From the NCBI GenBank assembly GCA_950295325.1, contig OX485806.1, positions 24,490,001 through 24,554,000 on the forward strand: DNA of 64,000 bases. Reading direction: 5' to 3'. The notes under the pieces were generated by a model. It worked only from the letters and a program-made list of their open reading frames with translations, had not been told where the DNA came from and did no database searches. The position numbers and the translations under genes are program-made. Below are positions 45,150 to 56,600 of the stretch, piece by piece. Origin of the DNA: Polytrichum commune (Eukaryota > Streptophyta > Polytrichopsida > Polytrichales > Polytrichaceae). Position 1 is the first letter of the stretch; each line of letters starts with the position of its first letter.

Positions 45150-46397
45150 TCGAAGCTCTCATTATTCATCTTACGCTCAATTGGCTTCCATGATCCTACT
45201 CCTCCAATTGCCCACCACCCCCAAGCACAAAAGATGAGCTAGCAAGAGTGACATTATAATTTTGCATGCATGTTATTCAATTAATTTTGTATGTGCTTGC
45301 GTGTTATTCACCATTTTCTTTTCATGTTCTCCAACTGCTACTGCTTAGACACATACAACGAAACTTGTGTCACATTAGCAAACTTACAATGAAGCATCGG
45401 CAAAAATGAAATTGAAAATCGGACCTCTCTTTATTTAGTTATGATTATCAAAATTACATGTTTGTTGATTCCTTAACTAAATATATAGGTCCTTCCAATT
45501 TTGTTCACTATTAAGTTCGATTTCCACATCTACTATTGTATTGAGTATGGAGTATTTACCATAGCACCATAGCTGGTTCGTGCACCTCGAAATGAATATT
45601 TATTTATTTATTGAAAAATAAGGTTCATCAATGAAAAATACAATCTATGAAATTTCATCAGTCCTATGATTTAAAAATATTCAATTCATTTTTTTGATAA
45701 GGTCCAGCAGTACTGGAAGTAGGTTGTTGTTTTTTCATTCATTCGTGGCGGCTTCTTGGTCTTAAACCTAAGTATCCACCTTAAGCTTACTTAGTGTGGC
45801 TCTTGTTTGTCTTTGCATAGTGTATGTGTTAGGTCTTTTGTATGTATTTGCACTTTGCAATGTGTGAGAAGAGTGTTAGAAATGGCACCAAAACAACGAC
45901 GGGTTGATTTTGCTTTTATCCCTATTAACAAGGAGGAGAGGGAGATGGAATTAGAAAGAGAGTTTGGCGCTTTGAGTGGGCAGTGCGCCGAGCCGTTAAC
46001 GCGTTAGCATGCAACTTCTTATGGCGCATTAACGTGGTTGGAGCTTAGAAGAGTCCAAAATTTCCATTAATTGGTTTTTCCTAATATAAGTTTTCACTTA
46101 TTCGTTTGATTGGGTTCATAATTTCCAATTTTTTTCAAATTTTTATTTGAAAATAATTTTTGCACGAACCATCTATGATGCTACGAGAATAAAATTTGCA
46201 AACATAGCTCAATCTCTTTCAAACATGCATCTTAATGTTGTGTGTTCTTTGATCCTTGCCTAACCACACACGGATTAAATATAGGGGTCCGATCAAGAAA
46301 AGTAACCAAATAACACCTACATATCTTAAGTGAAGTTGCTTGCAAAAGAAGTTTGGCATTGTCAAGGCTCATGGTATGCCTTGTGTATAGTGTTCTA
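45150..46397. repeat. Second copy of COG6 upstream DNA, left part
   Basis: 45,176-45,245 resembles 25,006-25,085. 45,294-45,420 matches 25,725-25,851 at about 95 percent by eye (6 differences in 127 bases, mostly transitions). 46,328-46,397 resembles 25,118-25,200. Orientation is the same. The DNA between (45,421-46,327) is AT-rich and without a supported gene. 46,200-46,330 shares a repeat with 53,560-53,670. Confidence 0.7.
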
Positions 46398-48118
46398 CAG
46401 TGTATATGTTTGACAAAGTTTTTGCAAGTTTTCCTGTTTTGACACGCAAAAACTTGCACAAAAAAAAATTGCACGTCAATTGAGACGCATAATTTAGAAA
46501 TTGACACGTATTGTGACTTGTGAAGAAAAAAACCACACGTCAGTTGACACACTAGAAATTGAAATGACACATATTACTTGAGTACTATAAAGTGCAGCTC
46601 AAGTATCCGGAAAACAAAACCCATAACAGTAGGAGAACTTCCTACACTCACTCACATACTTAAGTTCAACTTTGCTCTTGCAATTTCCTTTGTAACCAGG
46701 AGCTAAGACGATGATCGGAGAATGAGACTAACTAGGAACATGACGAGGCAAATGTTTGTATCACCGTGGTGCTTGCACATCCTCCACTCCATATGAGTTT
46801 TTTCTTGCTTCCAACCAATGTGAGTTTTTCTTGCTTTCAACCAAAGTTGTTTTGAGCAATTCCCTTTGAATCGCAAAGCTCCCTTGTTGAAAGCATGTGA
46901 ATCCCTTTGAGCTTTCTTGGAGCTGGAGAGGCTTCTTATTGCAATATGACGCAGAAGTGGCATGAAGATCAGCGCCTACTTTCAGTTAGGATTGAATGTA
47001 GCGCACTTTGTTCCAGAGTGAATTGTTATGTTGGGATAATTAACCTATAATTATGAAGTTGTGATTGTGTGGTTGCTTTCCACTTCCCCTGCCTCTCTAG
47101 AAACACCTTGAAACAATTAATTCCCAACGATAATCAATATTCCTTCTTGTAACAACCTTTTGTTGGCCAATGCACTAGAAATGTTTCTATATTTCACAAT
47201 TCCAGTTTAGAGACCTAGATCAGACCTCACCAATTGAACAATTTTTTATTCTTTTTCTTTACCACTAAAGGATACAATATGCTTCAAGAGGATATCGGTT
47301 GATATTGATTGTTCAGCAGATAGGTAGATAGATAAATAGATACATTCAACTATAATCAAGCAAAGGGAGGAGCATACTTAATTGTGAGCCTCAGAGCCTC
47401 CGTACGTACTGAAGTGCAAGAGAGTCACCCATGTTGATCACCTTTGAGAATTCCTGTCAGTAATTATCCAAGCAATGATAGTGACCGAATCACAAATACC
47501 GAATTGTGGCTTGAAAGGATATTGTTGAAGTTTTAATACACTGAAGAAGAGAGTGACATGTGTAAGGGAGAACTCTTGGAATTTACAAAAACACTTCGAC
47601 ATGAGTGTGAGAACAAAACGATATTTGAGGCTTGGCGCATATGTGGTAGCAATTTGGAATGGCACACAAATTGGCCTAAACTTATGCAACTTTGGCAAAA
47701 AATTATACTCATTCCATCAAGTATAGCTATTTGTGAGAGAGGATTTTCCAAACAAAATGCAATCAAAAGCCACTTGCGCAATAGGTTGAACTTGAAGACC
47801 CTTGATGCTCTTATGCGGGTTTCTCTTTGTGGTCTTGAAGTGGATGCCAGATTGGGCTACCATCTTCAACATTTGGAGAAACATGCGAGACCGAAGGATA
47901 CTTTCACTTAATTGATAGTTTTTTTGTTACAAATCAAGTTTGTTTTTTATTATTCAAAATATCAGTTTTCTAAAATATTGTGTAAGCCAAAAATTGAGGT
48001 GACATTTTGGAATAAAATGTAGATGTCAATTGACATTCATTTTTGTTTTTGAAAACGTCACGTGACACTTTGGATTTGAGGTTGAACGTCACATGAAATT
48101 TGTCAAACATACACACTG
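46398..48118 (+). mobile_element. hAT transposon remnant, 1.72 kb, with 8-bp target duplication
   Basis: The left end CAGTGTATATGTTTGACAAA and the right end, read inward, CAGTGTGTATGTTTGACAAA form the terminal inverted repeats. The 8-bp duplication GTGTTCTA flanks it at 46,390-46,397 and 48,119-48,126, as expected for hAT. The subterminal word GTCAATTGA recurs at both ends. Only the C-terminal exon of the transposase remains, so it is a deletion derivative. It interrupts the duplicated COG6 upstream DNA. Confidence 0.93.
47558..47911 (+). pseudogene. hAT transposase C-terminal dimerisation domain
   Basis: 117 codons to TAA at 47,909. It contains WPKLMQLWQKIILIPSSIAI, then CERGFSKQNAIKSHLRNRL and LDALMRVSL, the dimerisation block shared by plant hAT transposases. 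The catalytic domain and BED finger are absent from the 1.7-kb element, so it is a truncated gene. An acceptor-like GTAAG occurs just before GGAGAACTC, so it was probably the last exon. Confidence 0.85.
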
Positions 48119-48286
48119 GTGTTCTATGTCGGAGAAATAGGGGCTCCAATTCTGTCTGCCTGTTCACACTAATGTTGTGCGGGTATCTGGGTTCAATCCG
48201 GGTATCAATTTGGGTAAGCGTCTGGGTACTAGATGTGTGACCCGGGTGGTATCAGTATTGATATCCACTAGGTATTTGCACATATA
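48119..48286. repeat. Second copy of COG6 upstream DNA, middle part
   Basis: TAGGGGCTCC...TCTGTCTGCCTGTTCACACTAATG onwards matches 25,222-25,390 and contains one unit of the 150-165-bp tandem repeat. It ends at the insertion point of the pogo-like element. Confidence 0.7.
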
Positions 48287-48919
48287 CAGTAATCTCCCGC
48301 TTGAATAAGCATCCTGGTTAAGTGCGCAATTTTTTTGATAAAAGTCAGGGTTCATACTTTATTGTTTAAACATATCATGCATAGTCATTTTTCGCGAATG
48401 CATGATTTTTTTACGCTTGACATTCAATGTCAGTTAGTTAACAATTTGTTGAAACGTTTTAAACGATCGTCGCATTTCATCATACATTTGTCTAGCTTCC
48501 GTTTGAACATCGGAGCAAAGCAATTAGTCGTCGATGTCAAGAACAATGTTGTGTAGAGCTTCAAAGCCTTTGAAGTCTGTAGTACTCTCAAGTTCAGCAA
48601 ATGTCTCGATAGGCTCTCGCAAGAAATGATTCGTTGCAGTATTTTTCCCGATTGTCCCAGAGTCTCCAAATGGCGCTTTCACTGACTTCATACTCCCGCC
48701 CCAACGCTTGCTTGCTCGGTGCGTTCAACTTGCTCAACTTTGCAATGATTTCACATCGCTAGACATCGGTCAAGCGGTTGCCTCAGGTTTCGTCCATTTC
48801 CCGTTGCGATTCATCGAATTAGAAGATCTAGAAAACAATATGAGTAAAGTACGCACCTACCAACTAAGTGCGCACCAACGGCTTTGGTTCAAAGTGCGTA
48901 CTTAAGCAGGATACAACTG
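48287..48919 (-). mobile_element. Pogo/Tigger-like DNA transposon, 633 bp, TA target duplication
   Basis: The left end begins CAGTAATCTCCCGCTTGAATAA and the right end, inward, CAGTTGTATCCTGCTTAAGTA. TA flanks both sides (48,285-48,286 and 48,920-48,921). The interrupted flanking sequence aligns to the uninterrupted COG6 upstream copy at 25,370-25,385. On the minus strand, about 48,755-48,630 encodes LSKLNAPSKQALGREYEVS followed by ESAIWRLWDNREKY, resembling the CENP-B N-terminal helix-turn-helix of pogo-like transposases. No catalytic domain is present, so it is non-autonomous. Confidence 0.82.
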
Positions 48920-48921
48920 TA

Positions 48922-49022
48922 CTATTGTTCAGCTGCTCAATCGACTCCTCTATTCCTCTTCAAACTAACGTTGTGCGGATATCTGGGTTTAATCCGGTAA
49001 TCATCAAGGGGGAGCATGCACA
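48922..49022. repeat. Second copy of COG6 upstream DNA, right part
   Basis: CTATTGTTCAGCTGCTCAAT through ATCTGGGTTTAATCCGGTAA matches the tandem-repeat unit near 25,380-25,470. The similarity fades at about 49,020, marking the end of the duplicated block. Confidence 0.6.
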
Positions 49023-51437
49023 ATAAATATTGAAAGTAACCCTACCCTATTACAATGTCTGCTGCATCAAATCCTCACAAATATGGTGATACTTTCAATT
49101 CCCCTTGAGCTATTAATTGATGGTTGGAAGTAGAGTTGTACCAAAGAGTCGCTTGTTCCCAAAATGGCATCATATGACGACGTTGGAGACTCAAAAACCT
49201 CATTAATACTATAATCTCTTAGCTTGTTGGTACTTCACGGCCGTTGAAAATCTCTTTGTTGGTCTTGAAAGACCCGATGGACAATCTGAATTTAAATCTA
49301 GTCAAATCCAAACTGGGCTGAAGCTATCAACAATGTGGATTTGTTGGAAGACCAACACGATTTGTTCTGGTGGACACCACGATGCCGCCATTTGTTGGAG
49401 AGCAGCTACGCTGCCAGTATGGAGAATTGGGCTTCCAATTGGAGCTTGGAGTAAGTGGCTTGAACAGCTCGGGCGATAAATATCGACTCTCTCCTGGAGG
49501 TAAAAAACTTCTAATTGGGTATTGCTGACCTGGATAATAACAACTTGATGATAGAGATCGATCATCTCTGGTGCTGCTCCTCACACCATGACTGGTTCTG
49601 GAAGAGTGCCGCCTTTGGTGTTGTTGCTTGGGTAGACAAAACTCTGGAGATTGGTGTATATGCTTACGAGTGGTTTTACTATAGCCATGATATTGTCTCC
49701 CTTGATGAATTCCTCCTAAGACAAGTGCACAAAGCAATTTATAATGTCAGTCCACAACATAGAGAAATAATTTCTTTACCTTTATTTTATGGTTTTTCCT
49801 GCATATAAAAGAAATCATGAAATTATTGCTCTGCACACGTGAATCAGTTTTGGCCCCTGAGATGAACATGAAGCCTTGGTTCCTAGATTATCAGGAGGCC
49901 CAATACAGGCCTCAACACTTCTCAAACTCGTGTACAAACTACACGTTTTTTCTACTTGGAGATTTTCTTGTTCATGTGTATGCCCCATGGAATTCTATAT
50001 AGTCTTGGCCCACTTTGAACTAAGTACCATAAGGTGCTTTAAGTTAATCAATCAAAAAAACTGGATTGTAGGAAGTTAAACAATTCCAACCTATATGTGT
50101 TGGAAATCACAAGGATTCAAATCCCCCACCTCGTGGGTTTTAAAGCAAGGACAAATCACTAGACTACCCACTTTCCAGTGCCTAGCAAAGAAAATTGAAC
50201 ACATACAATTTAAATGTCCCAGAAGCTCTTGAAAATAAGGTGCCAAACACACTTTTCACTAAACAACAAAAAAATTATCCTAGTTACAAAGAGTCAAACC
50301 TTATAGTGGGTTTACAGAATGCCTTGTGTGCATACGTGAAGATACATAATACAAAGCGGACCAAGAGAGTTCTCTTGTTAGATCTCTGCTTAGATCTACA
50401 AGTTAAACATATCTAGACATGACACACATTGTCACAGTCCCCGACATAGTAAAATCAACCGGCTACACTAAATATTCCTATTAGTGTGGACCACAGTAAT
50501 TCTCTAGAGCCCACATTAATTTTAACCCATGCCAAATCCTAATTTAAGATTAGTTTGAGAAGCATTAATTGTTATCTAAGAAATTGATGTGGGTGAATAT
50601 TTATTCTAAGCTACTACATTTGATGTAAGGTGACTATTCTCTTTTTTTGTAAGGTGTTGGTCAGAAGTCTCAAGGAAGATTGAGGGAAGGACCTGGGATC
50701 TTGGACCATGTTATTCCCACCCCAACTAGACCATTAGAGTGGCCATGCTAATTTTCCACCCCCACTAATAAGGTTATCTCGGTGCCCATCTGTACTTGGT
50801 CTGGCCAGCGAGGTGTAAGTCGGTTGCAGGTGTTGTAGACAGACATGAGTCCTTTTCTCATAGTAGCCAACATATATTCAACATTGAATTTGGTGATGGG
50901 AGCATGATCATCCAACTAGGTATGCAAGCATATAATTCAACTTATTCACATGCCCACAGAGCAGAGTGGTCTCAGCTGGATAATGTTATCTGTGAAGCAC
51001 TGTTGGACAATTATATAGATGAATGCCTGGTATCAAAAACCGACATCAATTATGGTATAAAGAACGTACCCAACTAGTATCAAAATTGTCATACCCGGGA
51101 ATGAACAGGGAGAACCGACCGCTAGTTACAGATGAACCGGCTGAGTATGAGAAATAACCGGCCGGAGTTCAAGACTTCAGGAAAATTACTGTTCGTTTTA
51201 GAGGAACCCATGGAATATACCTCAAATTAATTAAGAGAAACCGAAAGATCACAACATGTAACTGGTCGGACTTGGAAACACTAGGATCTTGACCGATTAT
51301 GCTCAACAATCTCCTAGGTCAAATATTGATATTTGGTGAGTGTCTCAAGGTGAGAGAATCCAAGTCAATATGGGTCAATACCATTCAAAACCATATTAAT
51401 ACTGAAGTGAATTCTCATTATAGATAGCTGAAAGAAA
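49023..51437. other. Gene-poor stretch
   Basis: I see no supportable gene. Short frames at 49,327-49,808 and 50,796-51,077 lack family features. The CCTATTAGTGTGGACCAC repeat (also at 18,571) occurs at 50,479. Confidence 0.45.
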
Positions 51438-52502
51438 TCAAAAAAATTGACGACGATACCAGTCCAAATACTGGTATGAATGCGTGACCATACCTTGTTG
51501 TGTTGGGCGCTGCTGATGGTATTGATGGCGTTGCGGATGCCATTGTAGGTGTATCCTCTGATTGTGAGTTTCTCGATCGGCAAGCTCCAACTCTCTCATG
51601 GGAGAACAATCGTCCACTCGAAAGCACGGATTGTCATGGAGCCGTTGATGTCTTGGACACCGAACAATCCTTTTTGGCACTGCTCTAGATGAAGAAGCAC
51701 CCAGATAATCCTCGGTAGGCAATCTCAGTGGTGGCGATCGATGAAGGCAATTACTTACAAGGTACGGCGACGGTTGCTGCAAACCATGAGCATTTCTTTC
51801 CTCTAAACAAGTGGACAGTTGAAACCGTTGCAGATATTGCTTACAAAACTGCGCAATCTGCTCGAGATAATGCGCCGATCGCACAGGCGCCGGTACTAGC
51901 TCCTCTCGAGGCGGCTCTAATTCGAGTTCCTTGACTCCGAAGAATTCCGGTCGAGGTTCTTCGCTTGCGGACGTTTCGGCTTGAGGTTCTTTGCCTTTGG
52001 AGCTTTCCCTTTGACTTTCTTCGGTTTTTGGAGGTTCAGATCGAGTTCGCTCTTCAGTTCTCGTAGTTTCCGGTAATTGATCCTCCTTGCTCTCGGGCGT
52101 TGTTGAGTAAGGTGAGTTTTTGCTCTTAAATGTTTCCAATAGTGGAGAAGGAGGAGGAGGAGGAGGGACGTCTTTGCTTTCGGAGACCTGCGGTTGCGGT
52201 TCGGTGCTTTTGTGCGTTTCAAGTTGACGTGTTTTGGTTTGGGATGTTTCAGGTTGCGATTCTTTGACTTTCAAATTGTGTATCAAACTTCCAAGAGTCC
52301 GCGACTCCACTTTGATTTTGAGTGCCTTCCATTTCTCGCTTAAATCTGCGAATTTTCTCGGCCCACCACTACCCCGGCTTGGTCTCGTCGTTCCCCGTAT
52401 ACTTTGCAGATCTTGTAATGTGGGAATCGGATCCTCAACGCCTTCCGGCAAGAGCGAGGGGTGTATAGAAGACGCATAGCGCGGGGCTACCGCACGGACC
52501 TA
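51438..52502 (-). CDS. Pro/Glu/Ser/Lys-rich open frame, unknown function
   Basis: A long open stretch (about 350 codons) without an ATG near its beginning; it opens after a TAG at about 52,501, so an upstream exon or an acceptor is likely. The first 215 residues have a clear bias: short repeats of the type ESK..PPET and SEEPRPE, and a run of six prolines after KDV. A good donor GTAAGC at 51,844 follows EQIAQF. The remaining downstream frame (51,438-51,843) looks like His/Gln-rich non-coding sequence, so the real exon probably ends at 51,845. It may be a disordered host protein or an accessory ORF of a mobile element; I recognise no family. Confidence 0.4.
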
Positions 52503-53670
52503 GTGCAAAGATGGGTATATTTTGTCAATCGTTAAGTTCTCAGAGTTGTGATGCCTGCCTACTAGATTCTCAATTTCAAACGGCCAGATCTTGCTTAGCA
52601 AAAATATTACCCCGTACGAAGTTACTGAAATTGCCTATCGCCTCCAATAGCTTGATCTCTCACCACAGGACACATTCTACCAGTTTGATCACTTCAAGAT
52701 CAAATTATAGCTGCAACTTTCTAACAATCTATGGTATATGTAATAATGCCCAGTTATACCAAGTTATTCATGAGAACAATGAGATTTGTGGTGTTTGATG
52801 AATTTTCAAAATGTTTACTCCTAACTTTATTCCGGGAAGACCTAAAACAAATACTTATTCTCAACCGCATGGATGAGATCTTGTGATGGTGCCTCACAAC
52901 TTCTCATTGGAGATAGTTCAAGAAACTATTGAAAAGTTGTTAATAATGCATCTTAGAAAATGCTCTACCCCTCAGGAAAACACTCTTTTGGAGAGAACAC
53001 GCACCAGAACGCCTGATGGGTAATGTATCCATCAGGGGACCCGCAAGCCTCACAAATGATACTCAAGAAAGTGCCATTGTATATTCTGAATCAGGGTTGA
53101 GCTTGAAAATATACCTGGGCTCGTCGATCCTGGATGTTTGCAATGCCCCTTGTACATATAAGTTGCAGCTGCTCCCTAGCTGATTTGGGCAGCTGCATAC
53201 AAAGCCTTTTCATGAGCATTTACGGTCGGCCTAGCTAGTCCAATAACTTAATCAACAATTACAGCAAATGTATGCTATCACTTCTTCCACTAAGACCATT
53301 CTGCAAGCTACTTGTGCAAGGTAGATGGCTCTTAAATGGTTACTTTATCCGAATAGCCCACTTCTCCGAGGATATTGAACACACAATTAGTGCAAGATAA
53401 TTAGCATGTCCAAATTTTTTATGAATTTTGGAGTTCATATAACTATCTTATACATTATGAAAGTGAAGATTATCCTTCTTCTAAACTGAGCATATATATT
53501 CGACCACATATGTTGACTCTTGAACCTATAGTAATCAAGTTACGAGCACATAGTCCAATCTCTTTCAAACATTTCTTTTTGGTGTCCATTCCTAGGTGCA
53601 CACCTGAACCACACACCACTCAAATATAGGTGCCCAATTTGGATAAGTAACCGAATTAGGCCCACTTACC
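52503..53670. other. Gene-free stretch
   Basis: No gene, repeat boundary or RNA gene seen, except a dispersed repeat at 53,560-53,670 shared with 46,196-46,330. Confidence 0.45.
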
Positions 53671-56600
53671 TTAAGCCATTAGTCGATTAGGTTTTGCAGA
53701 AGCAAAGTCAGGGTGAGAGCTTACATTTTCAACACCTTCACCATGCATAAACTTCTTTTTTGCGGATAGAAGTTCCAAAACCTGCTGAGTCACACTAATT
53801 TCTTCTTTCAGCCTGGTTACCGTGTTGCAATCCACCTTGTCATTCTTCCCTACAAGTATATTTAGGTCCCCTTGTTTTAGATAACATGAGAAGTTGTGAT
53901 TCAACTAGATTCAATTAGGTTCAACTCCAAGATGTATCACAAACCTGTGTTTACTTCCTGTTTTAGAACTACAGGTTCTGGTTTTGTCATGGGATGACTT
54001 AAAAAGCAGGATGTCTCTGTAGAAGTTCTCATCCACCTGTACAAACTGAACCGGCTAGGCTTCTTTGCATTTGACTTAAATGTAAGTGCATCTAAAGAAG
54101 AGATGACTCCAATGTTGCTACGGACATGAATCACGGTGTTGTCTCATCTTCAAAATAGTCTAGTTCTACATGTAATCTCAAAACATGCATCCCAAGAAAT
54201 AGTCTAAGAGGGGCCTTGAAAACTACTGCCTTCTTTCAGACGAGCAACAACAAAAAGAACCTAAGATTGATGTGAGCAATAACAAAAGTAGGGTGGGGCT
54301 AGGCTTCTTTGCACTTGACTTAAATAGGAGACAACTCCGATGTTGCTGCCAGCGTTAATTTATGGTGTTGCTTCATCCTCAAAATAGTCTAATTATAAAT
54401 GAGTCCTCAAAACATGCCTTACAGGAATTAGAAGGCCCTCGACAAATACTGCCTCCTTTCAAAGGAGCAACAACAAAAAGAACATAAGATTCATGAACAA
54501 CAGCCAAAAGGAGTGGGGTGAGAGAGGCTCGAACTCTCGACCTCAGGATTTCTCTTCAGCTATGAGACCTACGCGCTAGCCAACTGCGCCACCACCCCCA
54601 CATAGTCCCTGCGGGTTTCGAACCCGCGACCTTTCGCGTGTAAAGCGAACGTGATAACCACTACACTAAGGAACCGGAGACGTCTTGCATCCTTAGTTTT
54701 CTTGATTGAAACTGATAAGTTCGATTTGGGTAAACTAGCAGATTCCGCACATTTCTTGGATCTCCTTCACAATTGAGCTCACATGGAGGTATGGAAGGAT
54801 TAAGCATTGTGGAAAAGAATAGATTGATTCCCTCTTTCTAAAATGCTACAAGAATTCCCATGAGTGCTTTGCACTTCAATATTGTATGACACAGACATGA
54901 TTGAACTCAGAAGAACTAGCAGGCAATAGCAGTCTGATACAGGTTCTTGTGAAATCCCTAGTAAGCCTGGAAGTTACGTACCTCCGATATGGTCTGACAT
55001 GATTTCCCAGACTGCAAGAGCCTGAAGGGTAACTTTCTTATGCTCTTCAGCTTGTGCCCATGTTTGTTTGGCAACCTCTTTGAGTTTTATATACTCATTA
55101 CGCACCTTCTTTAACTCGTCCTGTTTGTTATGCATGTCAGCCATGTCAGCAAGCTGGTAACAAAGGCAGAAGATGCATACAAAGGGAGAAAGGAGATCTA
55201 AGCACATTGTATACATGGCCATTTAAATTAGCTTCTAGGACGAGAAATTCACATTGCCTTTGTGATGACAGTAAGCCTGAATGTAGCAGATCAGCCCTCT
55301 ACTTTACTTACCCATATGCCACTTTGGGCTTCAAGGTTTAAACGGAAATATTAATGCCACTTTACTCAAGTGCAGAACATGTCCAACCCATTGGAAAATG
55401 ATGTAGAATGTGTGGCTTAGGCATCTAACAGTCTACAGATTGCTCCAAGATTCCACCTTCGTACTCATTGAACCCTTACGTGGCCTTCTAGTTGCGATTC
55501 ACTCAGAACCATTAACCTCATCAAAGTGACATTTGTCGAGTTTCACTCAATTGTTGTTAGCATTTGACACTTTACCATTATCATCTGGATTTGATGACCC
55601 TGCCATGGCCTGATCACTGCATTCAATATTACACACATGTGGCCTTGCCATTCGCTGTAGTAAGGAACCAGTACCTACCTCGCCGCTATCGCAGCTCAGG
55701 TAGGTCGGGTGCCTACTACAGCTCATGATAGGGCTCCTCGCATCCATTACCCAGTTCATCGTGGCTTGCACATTACATCATGATCATCAATTCCCAAATC
55801 ACCATGTATATGGTGGTCATTGTTCAAAACGTCATTACAGGGCAAATGGAATGCTCAAAATTCAGGAATTAAGCAAAGCCATTCACCTGAAGGGCAGCAC
55901 TTTCACGACCTTGAGGAGTTTCCAGGTTTTTGAGGTTTGAAGGAGACTCTTTCAGCAGCGCTTCCAAAAGACCAGCATTTTCACGGACAGCCTGCAGCTC
56001 CCCTGAAAGCACTATCAATAGAATGGCATTCTGCAAGAGTCCATCCTCTCATCACCATTGCACCTTTCTCAAAATTGAGAAACAGGATGCATTTCTCATG
56101 CAAACTTGGTGAGGTCCCACCACCCCCTCCACGCACACATCCACAAAAATGTGGAAGCGTATAATCAGAGCAATACACTTTTATGGGTTGGGGGTCCTGC
56201 TTCCACTACTGTTAGATGTCCCTTTGACCATCCTTTCAAATGCAAGTAATCAGACAAGATTCCACACACAATTTCACATCTATTGACTGGCCTATTCCAT
56301 GGCACTGATTGTTCGCCAGTCTTCCCACAGTTGATTTGCTTCAGCACATGTGTAGGGTCCTCGTTGGAGTAGCTTCTCGCATGAGGCTGCAGTGCCCAGT
56401 GCTAAATGAGAAAGACCTCAAATGCATGAATTTCCTTCACCAGGTAGCTTACCTCACTTGGAAAAACATGGACCTACATGTTGTGTGATGATTTCTTGTA
56501 GCTTATATGCTATATGCACAACTTTATATGAAATTCATAAAGGTCTTAACTTTGTGTGATATGTAAGAGTAGTGGAAGCTAGATAATTGAAATGTTCAGA

